DNA from: Ascaris suum | Taxonomy: Eukaryota; Nematoda; Chromadorea; Rhabditida; Ascarididae | Reading direction: 5' to 3' | Length of the DNA: 64,000 nt | NCBI GenBank assembly: GCA_013433145.1 | Contig: CM024176.1 | Location: forward strand, 9,782,520 to 9,846,519 | Shown here: positions 1-11,646 of the stretch, one piece after another | Layout of the letters: each line of letters starts with the position of its first letter | Position numbering within the stretch: the first letter of the stretch is position 1 | Position numbers and translations under genes: made by a program | Notes under the pieces: model-generated | Database searches by the model: none | Told to the model about the DNA's origin: nothing | The model's input: only the letters and a program-made list of their open reading frames with translations

Positions 1-773
1 TGAATTGGTCACCGATTTGCCGTCGTTTTCACGAAGACCCAGGTGAACCGCCACTTTATTTATGAAACAAGTCTCAACCCATTTTTTTCTAGAACTGTCT
101 TTTGAAATAATTTTTCAATAGGACTTCGATGGGTTTTCACGTTCAGAATAGCACCAAGTCGTCACTTTCCCGGTTGCCATCAAAATTCGGTTTTCAAGAG
201 TTTGATTGAAACGGCAGCCGACCGAAAGAGCTTCTGATTGTCTACTATCCTTACCTCTGATTAATTCATAGTAGTGGTAAATCCCTATATATCTAGATTG
301 TACTACATGTGCAGATTATGTCGCTGCAGATTTTAATCACTATTTCAATGAGATTATAGCAAAAATTTTAGCAACAATATTGAAGTGTGATTTCGATTTT
401 CCCGTTAGTTTTGATGTCTCATGTTTCATTCGTAAAGTGGCACTCAAAATTCATGCAGTCATTCCTTATAGCTTTCAAAATTCAAATTTCGAGCGATCCC
501 AAATATTCAGATAACATAAGGCCTTTCTCCTCCCCTCGTCGTCGCTATTCGTATTTCTTTTTCGGCGGTCAGCAACTTCATCTACATAGCGATATCGTCA
601 CGAATCACCTATAGTAAAGTGGAATTTTATATACCGTCATCAAATGGAGCGCGAAACAATTTAAGGGTCAATAGCGTTTTGCGGATACATATTGGCGAAT
701 TCGAGGTCAAACTTTCTCATGTTGATTGCATAAAACCTATGTGGCATAGTTTACATAGAGTTCATTTACCGAG

Positions 774-3700
774 ATGACCAACAATTCAGCGATTTTTCTG
801 CAATTCGTTTTCACTCTCTTCGTTTGCTTTATAATAGAAGAAACGAATGCACAGGTAAGTATATCGTTTCTAATTACATTCAATATTCATCAAATATGCT
901 TATCCCTTATGAACTTTATTAGCATACAATATAGGTAGTATATAGGTAATCTCGCAATTTTGTTTTGCACAACTTATATTATTACAGCGATTAATTCAGG
1001 TGTGCATTAGTGAACTCAAGATTATTACAGTATATTAATTCAGGTACGACTCCCTACACCTGACTACTATAATCTGCGTAATTAATCGCTGTAATAATCC
1101 TCATAATGTGCCGTTCAATGAAGGATACGGTTAGAGTTAATTATTGGTCCCATCATAAAGTGAGACCCTCTACAGCAGTAAAATCCTTATGATAACGCAA
1201 AAACGATAAGAATGTTGTGGAATAAATTTCGAGAAAACAATTTACGCTTCGATAACGAAAAGGATTCCTGTCATGCCAAATACGTCCTCCTCACTTCTCC
1301 ACACAAAGAGGGAGTAAAGCAGAAAGCCCACCTTCTTCTTTGCTTCGTTTAACCCTGCCACCCCTGACACTATCCGCTTGGATTCGAATTTTATTCTTCA
1401 AGCGTTCACCAATCACTTTCAAATCTTGTGATTTATCACTTCGATCTTGCCAAAAATAGAGCACTATATCTCTTCGCGACCACTGATTTCTCCTCAAATG
1501 GATATGTCACTATCAAAAATCAAAGATTCTCGTGAAGAGAGAAAAACTCTTCTGGAAAATGGAGCATTTCTGAGCAGAAGCTCTCATTTTAAAGTCAAAA
1601 ACTGGTTACATAAAATCCACTAATTCCTTAAATTATGAGACGATTTCATCCGACCATTCGCCGCAACAAATCAAAAACCCACAGCGAAGAGCATTTAAAT
1701 GTAAGCACAGAGAAGTTGAAAACTAGCCAATTGCGCTTAATCCGCATTTACTTTTGCAATTCCATTTACAAGACGCCTCAGTGGTTGCATAAATTACCAA
1801 AAAAAAGCATACAATATGCGAATGATGATCGCGCATAAAAACTTCTGAGAAAAATTCGTCTTCCAAATTCAATGTTTTGCGAAATATTCATTTATATGAG
1901 TATTATTTGCATCGTCTACTAGTTCTTTTGAGCTTAAGTTGGAACCTGTTACAGGAGGTATTCTTTCGATAAAAATGAAATCAACCATATTTCTTAGACC
2001 TCCTTTCAGACAAGTTTCATAGACCTTTTCGTGGTCTACAAGCTGAAACTACCAAAAATATGAGTATAGATAGACAACTCGGATAAAAGTACAAATGCGC
2101 TAGTGCATTGATATGACGTGCAATAATATGTTTGATTTAGGCGAAACTGCAAAAGCGTTTAGGGAGCAATAAAATGTGGAAACTAGAAACATAGAAAATA
2201 CACAGTCTCATCTAATAAAAATCATTTTTATACGAAAAATCGCTTCCGAATGCTAACACATTGAAAGACTCGAATTGCGCCTATTCGCGCAAACCCAAAT
2301 CGCAACATATGTCACCATTTTATCTAACTTATAAAATATAACACCCCTAGAAAATATAACAGTAATGCATTGAGAAGCCTATCAAAAAGCAAAGTATCAT
2401 ATTTGAAAACGTATAGCCTTGTAGTAGTGGCAGTAATCCAGTAGAATATTTCAATGTTCCTGAAAATTGTGGAAAATAATGGCTAAACGATTGTTTTGAA
2501 AAAGATGCAAACTACAGCGTTAAAGTATTGAGGATATCGCAAAGGTTTGATGATGTCGTCATTGTTGAAAATTTCCTGACATTCTCACCGTTGCACCTAT
2601 CATCAAAGCAAGTTTTACGTCGACTCAACAAAATCCTTTGAAAAAGTACAACATTCTAGGAATTTCTTGCAAGTTTGACAGTGAAGTTCCTACAACGACT
2701 ACTGCATCCTTAGACAAGTATGGAAAATTCTTGGCGTTACTAACGCTTCGACTTGGAGTGAAGCGTTGTGATCCATATTCTATCTCCTTGTGCTTTGAGC
2801 AGCTCCCTGCATTGTGTTCAGATGGAATTTTGAGGAATGAATTAGTGAGCTATTGCAAGAAAAAGATTTCATATGCCATTTGCGTCAAAATCGTCCTCGT
2901 TGAAACGCAACACAAAGCATTCAAAATAATGTTATTTGCTAACTGAAGTTTGATTGTGTTTTTTATATGAGATACTGCCAACATGGGTTTAATTGAGGAA
3001 ACCGCATAGATTACGAGAACAGCGAAATCAATTTCGCCAACACCCCTTAGCGGCATTCGTTAGGCGAAAAGAAAAAGCAAAAAAATAAGCCAATCGTTAC
3101 GCCTTCTACTATCCTTAGCTGTCGTTAAAGAAGACATATTTTTAAAAAAAAGAGAACATTTTTCACAGCTAATAGCATACTGGATAGAAGATGGCATGAT
3201 GTTGGCTACTCGTGTACTCATTGGCCAAAGCAAGCTTCGGACTGAGGCTCAGCGGCAGTTGAATATGCCACCTGGATAGTTGGGGTAGCAGGGAACGGTC
3301 AAAAGATAACGAGATATCTGAAGAACAATATGTTTATCGTCGTGAAGCAGTTTCTGCACGAAGCACACAGATAAAATGGTTGAATTTATATTAATTACGC
3401 TATAAATAAGCCGCATTAATTCCTCCTGATCATGTGAGCCTTCCTTCTTTGTTGCAAATAACTGCAAGCCTGTTCTGGCTGGAGGCGGTACTCATGCAAC
3501 GATTTTTTTTTGATGCAGTAGATTGCGCGAGCTATATCGCATTAAGCTTCGTTGAAGACTAGCCTCACTAAAACGTTAAGGCCTTGAAAATTGTGAAGAA
3601 AATTACTTTGGCCAGTCTAAAGCCGTCTAAAGCCAAATCCTTCGCTCACGCTGATTGTCTGTGAAATTATCGTTGAGCTGCGAAGAATTTTCTCAATAAG

Positions 3701-4672
3701 TCGTGTTTTGCAAATGATCGATTTCTGATGAAAAAATAATCCCGCTTGGCTGAAACAACTAAAATGTTCGTTCAGTTGAATCAAATAAAAACGCCCAAAC
3801 GCATTGTGCAGTTAAAAAAAATTTGATTTGAAAAGGAAGAGCAGCTGCTGCAATAAAATTATGAGCGATGACTTTAAATCAAGCTAGATTTTGCGACTTT
3901 GGTTGCTGCATAAGTAGGTTGTAAATTGTCATGAAGAAATCCAAGTCTTCGTGATGATCAAAAATTTCGGATCGTTGATTTCCTCAGAAGAGGATAGAAG
4001 CATTAAGCGATATTGGTTTTTAATGCGTATATGGAAATTAGTGAAACAAACAATACGAGAAGCAAATGGTATTTTATCGGACGAAAACGAATGGTTTTAT
4101 TTTATGAGAGCATCGATACCTTAGTGAGGAAAAGGTTCTCTCATTAGATCGAGCCTAAATATGGAAATCTTTTTTTTTCTCTCCCACGTTATTTTTTAAT
4201 ATTTCCGGTCAAGTTTCAAATTTTACTAGGTGATATTCCAATCAAATAGACTATCTTCATTAAGTGCTGGAAATCGACTTTTTCAAAAATAGCACAAATT
4301 TTTCTTTCTTAATTACGAGTGCAAATTCAATGACTCGCTCAAATTTATTTGAGATATTCAACAAATTTATTTCCAGTTTATTGCTAATCGTGTTCTCCGA
4401 AATAATACAAATCAAGTGTATGATTCTATAATATTTTAGAGCGGAACCATTTGTTACTGCTGTTTTTTTTTCAGGGATTTCGTCCTTTCAGATCATTCGA
4501 TCCATACGGTAGGCCGCATAGAGGGTTTTATCGCCCATATGGAGGGTATGGACCATATGGTGACTCCATGCGATATGCCTACAGATCGTTCCGCAATGGT
4601 GGTGCTCCATATCGTCATAGAGGCGCTCTCGGTCCTTATGGCGGTGGCTTGTTTGGTGCTATATTGGGTTGA
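774..4672 (+). CDS. Secreted Gly/Tyr/Arg-rich small peptide (YGGYG-type)
   Basis: Two exons, 774-854 and 4475-4672, are joined in phase 0 across a 3,620-nt intron (CAG|gtaagt ... tttttttcag|GGA) and give 92 residues. Residues 1-26 are a signal peptide with a hydrophobic core and a likely cleavage site after NA at 25-26. The mature part has about 66 residues and is rich in Gly, Tyr, Arg, Pro and Phe, with motifs such as RPYGGYGPYG, DPYGRP and LGPYGGG. It has no cysteine. Nematode neuropeptide-like and caenacin peptides with YGGYG motifs are short, secreted and often antimicrobial or epidermal, so this is the best family guess; a cuticle or matrix Gly-rich peptide is the alternative. The ATG at 774 is chosen because it opens a clean signal peptide that ends exactly at a strong donor. 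An AATAAA lies 56 nt after the stop. A further exon inside the long intron cannot be excluded. Confidence 0.75.
978..1098. repeat. Inverted repeat (fold-back) in the first intron of the peptide gene
   Basis: Two perfect 19-nt arms, 978-996 (ATTATTACAGCGATTAATT) and 1080-1098, are reverse complements around an 83-nt spacer. A partial third copy (attacagtatattaattcagg) lies in the spacer near 1026-1045. The form suggests a small MITE-like insertion or a simple hairpin. No transposase or clear target-site duplication is visible. Confidence 0.6.
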
Positions 4673-4727
4673 CACTATCAGTATCCTGATTATCAATTTG
4701 AGTGATAATGAATGTCGATGGATTATC

Positions 4728-4733
4728 AATAAA
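4728..4733 (+). terminator. Poly(A) signal of the Gly/Tyr-rich peptide gene
   Basis: A canonical AATAAA lies 56 nt after the TGA stop at 4670-4672, a normal distance for a nematode 3' end. Confidence 0.6.
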
Positions 4734-7700
4734 TCCGAACAAAAATGTTCACCTATCACTTATTCACCATCAAAAATAAATACGAAAGTGAAAAAAAATG
4801 AACTAAATAAATAATTGAAATGGACAATTGCAAATTTCGTATCATTATGAATAAATGACGATAATTTTCTCAAAAATATTCCTATCATCTTGTGGTAATC
4901 ATTCCCTTCAAGTATTTATCATTTAAATATCTCTAGATATTCATTAGCGTAGAGCATTCATTTATTACGTCCATGAATTAACCTATGCGCAAATTAAAGA
5001 AATCTCATCTACAGCTTCATTATACGTTGAAGTGAAAGAAGCTCTCAAATAATTGAAAAAAAAATTGAATGGTTGCTTCGTAATTGTAAATGAATCGCAT
5101 TTACTAAACTAACGATTGAGTGCATTATCACCTATATTGTATTATATTCTAATTTCTACAAAATGACATAATTTTTGCTTCATTTGCAAGAATAATATGA
5201 GAGGAAACGAAGCGAGAATAATAGACAATACCTGGAAATGGATCGCAATGCATTGCGGTTGATTTGCATTAATTTATGCAACAGAAGAGATGCGACGAAC
5301 CAATGAAAGCAATTTGAAGAAGAGATAACCGAACACGAAAAAAATTAAATTACGAAAGTAACGCCAAGAAAATCATCATAATATACATTTTCATGCGATC
5401 TTCCAAACTTGCATTTATATGGCATACCATAGTGACGTCATAGTTGTGTATGCAAATATGTGCATCTGTCATTTTAACTTTTAGTCTCATTTTGCGGACT
5501 ATTTCAAATAGAAATAGGAAATGCAATCATCATGGTTGACATCGAAGGATTCCTTCATTTGTGAATAGTTGAAATTACTCATCGTTTTCAATATAGTCGT
5601 AATATCCGCATTAAACGTCAAAGAATTTACGTGCAATTTGCAAATCGGTTTCTTTTTCATTTCCTTAAAACGATTGGATGCAATAAAAAAAGTTAATATC
5701 TCTTGAGGTATGTGTGGGCACCAATACATAAATGCAATAGTGAACACATTTTACTAGTTGTTGGAACTATATGAGACAAAGTAGGGTAATAAGTGAAATT
5801 ACTAGAAGAATATCATATCGATCCGTTTCGCTTGCTCTCCAATTGCGCATAGTAGTAACCGTCGAGTAAATGAACCTTTTGCACAGGTAAATGAAAATCA
5901 AACAAACACGAATGGCTCATCGTCTCATAGGTTTTCACGTTGTAGTCAATCTCCTCTGAAATGATCTGTTGAGATTCTAACTTAAAAGTCAGTCCTCTCT
6001 TTGAGATTATCCCTATAAACTTGGGACGAGCAAGTTTTGTGACTTACAAAAAACCTTTTACAAGAAAATAGACATATAGATGCAAATTGCATAAATAAAC
6101 ATAATTAGCTTCAATTAAATGCATATTTCATATATTAGTTAGCGAATAGTCCTATAAAACCTACGCTTTATGAATATCGAATGATGAAATGATGCTAGAA
6201 ATTTGTTGCCATCCGCTAAGTTTTGAGGAAGCTAATTTCCGCTAATTTATTCAAATGATATGTAATTATTGTGGTTCAATACCGTCAGAGGGAAGAAAGA
6301 AAATTGTACTTGTAATCGAGAATTCACTCAATGAATAATAATTATTGCGTTGAAAACGTAGAATTTCTGGATAGCGCATGATAATGAGTATATTTGATCG
6401 ACCTTTCGGTGAAATGCACTAAATTTTCTTGACAATCTTCAATTTTTCATCGATCGCATATCTCATTATAAGTGATGATGCGTTTGTTTCGTAATGTCTT
6501 TGGATAGTTTCAGCAAATATAAATCAAATTCATATAAGACTTGATGATTGGACGGGTGAAATAAACTTAATTACCTCATGTCAGTTTTTCGTTGATAATA
6601 TTTGCATAAAGTGTTCGAAAATTTCCATTTCAAATTCTGCTACACGTGAAGATGCTTATGTATAGTTGATATAAATTGTTTATTTTTTAAGCTCTTAGAA
6701 AGGTTCTGCTTCTATGAGCTCATCTGCTCATTCTATCGTCGATGGCAGTAGGACATCCCGTCCGACTTAAGAAAAAGAAATTTGCTGAATATTTGCAGAA
6801 TCTATGCGCTTATTTCGTACAACATTTTCTACGTTTCTCTCGACTAAACTTCTGCATACAAACTTTTATATTCGATAGGCGGCTGGACCACTGTCTTCTT
6901 CTACTTGTTTTTTTTTTCAGTGACGACGTCGATAAATTCTAAAACTAAAGATCATCTTGACGCGCACATAAGTTTTACTTGAAGTTGTCAACTATGCGAT
7001 ATTACTTTCAAAATAAAGAAGCTTTAGTTAGTATATAAAAACCTAACAAACTTAGGTGAAGTTAACAAGTTACGGCACATGAAAAACCCGACAAGTCAAT
7101 ATTTCTTCCCAAATTCTCATAGAGTTGCAACAATCACATTTATACTCAACGAAATCGCTAATGAATTAATATTTCTTGCAATATTCATCGATATAAGAAC
7201 ATCTATCTATTTTAGCTTGCGCTAAACGAACCAAATAATGAAACCGATTTCGAAATCGTAGGCCATTTTTAACCCGTGAAAGACATCTATCTAAGTAACT
7301 CATCGCTAAGATGAATTGTGATATAAAAATGCAAGCTTAAATTGAAAATTTAATGCAATGCGTTAAAGTGCATCCTACTTTTAATCTATACAGCAGTAAA
7401 AACGCTTAAACCTTATAAAATAGCAATATAATTAGGAATGAACCGCTCTAGTAAGAAAGAAAAACGCCTGCACTAATGATGAATAAAGATTTGAAAGAGA
7501 TCGACAATCAAACATTGGCGGCTTCGATAGCGTCTAGCAGAAAAAAAAACCAATATTAATGCCTAAAATACCCAATTCAAAAAAGGGAATCTGCAGAAAA
7601 TTGTCTTCGAACTGCTTTGTATGTGTTTTTTTTTTGTTATATTTGCTTTAGGGCAGCTTTATGTTGTTGTGCACACATATGTATATTCTTTTGGTTCTGC

Positions 7701-8028
7701 TTATCTTTCTGTGTTTTTATGGATGGTAAATTGCGCTTTTCATGCAAATCTGCGCTTTAGAGCAGCCATAATTAGTTTCACTTCGAGGATTACTCTGCAG
7801 CTGATCAAGGCAGAAAAAAATCGGATTTTATGCAAGGTATGCAAGGTGATTACAAGAGATAAATAAGAGTGCATCACCTGGCTTCTGTTTACAAACTAAC
7901 TGCTTGTAATTTGATGGAGTAGTAAGTTTGGTGATGACTAAGCAAAAGCGAACATCGTTGCGACTCTGCCGCCACGGCTTTCAAATAATCGTGGGGTCTC
8001 GCACTTTTGTAGTGGGCGAGGCCTTTAA
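4734..8028. other. AT-rich stretch, no supportable gene
   Basis: The frames here are short, low in complexity and not linked by consistent splice phases. A stop-free plus-strand frame at 7621-7866 was considered and not accepted. I see no RNA gene or mobile element. Confidence 0.5.
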
Positions 8029-8304
8029 TCAAACGTGTTTACGAGCATGCGTTTGTGTGTGTATGCCTCTCTGTTCGGCTTTGTCATCTTTGGAGGATCT
8101 GAAGCTGGAGCTACGACTTGACTCGGGTGATGCATTAGAATGACTTCCACTATCATCTTTCACTCGATCCATCGCTTCTAAAGAACTTACAGACATTCTG
8201 AGGTGAGAGTTTGTGTCCGATGTACGCCGATCAGATTTCGACCTTTTACTGACTCCTTGAATCACGGGCAAGTAGTGGAACATGCCATAGGAATTGCACT
8301 CATC
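8029..8304 (-). CDS. Unrecognised Ser-rich coding exon (partial gene)
   Basis: A minus-strand frame is open from 8304 to the TGA at 8029-8031. It gives about 91 residues with real-protein character: a short start around SYGMFHYLPV, then a hydrophilic tail rich in Ser, Arg, Lys and Asp, with runs such as SRSSSFRSSKDD. Local GC is above the surroundings. The frame has no convincing start of its own. An in-frame TAA lies just upstream (8305-8307), so it would have to be a 3' exon entered by splicing near 8304, where the acceptor (tcaataag) is weak. The tail resembles cytoplasmic tails of receptors or channels only in composition. I could not link it to an upstream exon. It may also be chance. 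Confidence 0.3.
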   Translation of the reverse strand, partial: DECNSYGMFHYLPVIQGVSKRSKSDRRTSDTNSHLRMSVSSLEAMDRVKDDSGSHSNASPESSRSSSFRSSKDDKAEQRGIHTQTHARKHV

Positions 8305-11300
8305 TTATTGACCAGCTTCGTAAATTATAAGCGAGTAGTACAATAAAAACACTGCATAAATAATTCATTTAAGTCGACTGACCGCAGTCACCCGTAAAAC
8401 GTTGTTTCAATCTGGCCAGTGTAAAATGCAAAAGAAACTGATACGAAATGCATACAAGCTTCATCATATTTGTATAACATGAAATCCTCTCGAAATCTGC
8501 CCCGCAGTCAAAATGAACCAACCAAATCTAATAACTCTGAATTTAGCTGTCCTAAAGCTGGAACTATCGAATCAATAGACGCATAAACATATACATCCAA
8601 AAAAGCGATACCATCAGAACATAGTAGCAGATGAAATAAATTGCTTCATTGCATTTAAAAATTTGAATATTACGAAAATTCTGTGCATAAAATATTATGT
8701 GACGAAATAAAAAGAAACGAGTAAGCTTATCATTTTTCAGCGGAGCACTTCCCATATCAAAATTTATGACAGCCGAAAACTTCATATTTGCCGCATTTGA
8801 AAAATACGAGTTCAATTTTATCACTAATGCTTGAATAATAAGTTTAAATATGAAATTCTCAACGCTTGTTTTATTCAATGCTCTTTCAAGAACACGCTAT
8901 GCAAATCTATGCAATCTTCAAACACCATAATAGCAATTTTATATTAGTTTTTTGTATTCTGAATCGCCAAGTTTTCCATAACGCGAACCACATCACATAT
9001 AAGCACACCGAGTTTTACTATGTTTCAGAACCCTATGAGGCAGATGTTGTGAAATGTCTATGACATCGTGAATTCTCTATCAGTAAATATGCTAAAATAA
9101 TGCACCATAAGCATCCCTAATAAAGCATACGATTTAAGTGCGGCTCGCATGCTTGACGAAGGTTAAAACTGCTAACTACAGCGTTCGACGACTAAGAAAG
9201 GAGCTTTCATTTATGAATTGTGCTCTGTTAACATTCAATAATTTATTCGTTAATAATCCGTCATTTTCCACTAGACGTTGAAAATTTCTGCGTTCATAAT
9301 TATAGCTTGAGAAAAATGCTCTTATATTTGAAATTATTAGTCTCGATGAGAATGTCAGTTTATACTTTAGAGGTGTACAATTATATGAATCGTTCTCTTT
9401 GCAAATGCGCAATCCATTTGTTTAATATCGTAATTAGCTAATTCGTTCTCGGAATAGAATTTAGAAGAATTAAAGAAATAAATTTTGAAATCTTATATTC
9501 ATATATTAGAAGAAAATAGTGTCAATTTCCCGTATGAGCATTATAAGTTTAAAATTTAGAGAATCAGACAGAAATCGAAATTATGGTGTGAAATTCGAAG
9601 TTAATCGTACTTATAAGATCTAAATTCTTCGATATAAAGTAAAAAAAAAAACTCGATGCAACCTTATCAATTATTAGCAGCTCTAATCAACCAGATACGG
9701 ATATGAAGCTATTTGTTGATAAGATTTCAAGGTATAGCATGCCGGTGGAACATTTGCATATCATTTCTTTGCTTTAAGGATATTTCAACGAACATTAGCT
9801 TGCATATTCTCTATCCGTGACTTAATCGATTTGTTAGCAATATAAATTTTAAAGAGGAATGGTGGTTTTAGAGTTGTTCATTCCTTGATGCTTTTGCTTT
9901 AGTTAAAAAGAATGCAAGATTGCATTCTGGTCGTTCACTTTCCCCTTGTTTCCCAATTGTGATATAGGTTCTGATACCAGAAAAGCTCCATGCTGGTCCT
10001 GAGTATTCCTTTAACCATTCTTCGAGTTTCCTACGTGAACAGTTCATAGTCACAATTAAAAGATGCTAAAAATACAGGTAGCACACGTGCAGCCCTAGCT
10101 CTCATGTAAGATTACTCGGGACGAAGCCAACAAAAATCCAGCCTTTAGCACGATATAGTAGTAAGTTTTCTGCACATGAGTATTTCGAATGAAGCTGAAT
10201 CAGTCCATAAAATGACGTTTGATATTTTTTAGTTCGAATGTTAGCGCTGAACGCCTGTTTGCTTTGCACTTTATCACATCCTTCGAACTCCTTAGCAAAA
10301 CTGAATAAGCTTAATCCAAATTTGCGCTTTTTTAACGGACAGTTTAACCCAAAATTGATCCAGCTTTCAAACGTCAACATGTCCGTCTCCAGAACGGGCT
10401 TAATAGTTTATAATTTTGCGATTATATGCCTTGCTTGCAATTCAACCAAGATGAGAGGTGCTCAGCGTAGATTCCCGCTGCTTAACTGAGGTATTGGATA
10501 AGAAGGAGACTGCGTCTAGTTGATGACCTCATATTTGTGGACAACTTCGAATGGAACAAAACAAATCGCTCTTTCAGCTTTTCTTTTCCTTTATAAAATG
10601 TCATTCGCCGAGTTAATCATAAGAGTCCGACGTCGGCATGAAGGCTCTAAGAAGGATCTTGCTCCAATTGATAAGCTGAATAGATTTGACTATTCATAGT
10701 GATAAGAATGCTTTAGTACCAATAAGCGATATTGTGTTCCATAATCACTTCTAACATTATCTCGAGTAGAAATTTGATTTTCAACGCTTTCCAATATGAC
10801 ATGATCAAATGAATTTATATCTTAACGATAGCATTAATGATGCCTATTTAATAGTAATGAATAAACATATCTGAAACTAGTAAAAATAAGCGTACCATTA
10901 CGGGCAACGTTTATTTGATGAGAATATGAATGAAAATTCATGAGAAATGTTCTACTGCAATATTTGTTTAGCGTCATCAAATAAACAAAAAAAAAAAGAG
11001 AGAGATAATATCTTTTTGTTTAAATCAACTCATTAAAGAAATCCGTTAAAAAGACGCATAAACTCTGTTGAAAGTTTCATTTATATCGAAAGAGATCGAA
11101 AAAGTAACCTCATTATAGCAACTTGTTTATTAGTTACTCGAAAGTCGAACTATTAACGAAGAGTGATACTGCTAAGGACTATTCGACGCTGATCGCAAAA
11201 GAAAACAGTTAGATGCTCAATGATACTTATAGGTGTTTGTAATGGATAATTGTTACGTATGTCGCAAAAAAGTCAAAGTTGAGATTGAGGACGATGATAG

Positions 11301-11549
11301 CGATCACAATTTAGCACTTTGAGAAAGAATCTCTTTCTTTTGTGCCAAGGTTGTATCACGGCAGTTCTCAGTTATGATAATTTTTATCGTAAAGGTGGTG
11401 AGCACAAATTTCGGAAAAGCAATATCACTATTGCTTATCTTTCAGAGTACATCCATGAAGAAATAGGCAGCGGTGATATCTATGTAAAGCCTACTAATAT
11501 AGAGGATCCGACCTGCCCCATCATCAGCGTCCATTGTCTAATGAAGTTA
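8305..11549. other. Intergenic DNA with unlinked minus-strand frames
   Basis: Minus-strand frames at 9868-10053 and 10102-10380 are somewhat protein-like and more GC-rich than their surroundings, but they have no recognisable domain and no consistent splice path to a neighbour. They could be remnants of a mobile element or of a decayed gene. The rest is AT-rich with nothing to report. Confidence 0.35.
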
Positions 11550-11555
11550 TTTATT
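11550..11555 (-). terminator. Poly(A) signal of the MIG-18-like gene
   Basis: AATAAA on the minus strand, about 90 nt after the stop codon at 11647-11649. Confidence 0.5.
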
Positions 11556-11646
11556 GTGAACAGCAACGGAAAGCCGTGGAAGATTGTGAAGAATCTACGT
11601 TATGATCGACAGTGTTTGAGGATAGTTTGCATAAGAAAGAGTTCAT

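Noticed and set aside
3480..4140. Suspected decayed mariner/Tc1-type transposase
   Set aside because: I could not find a transposase motif or terminal inverted repeats in any frame.
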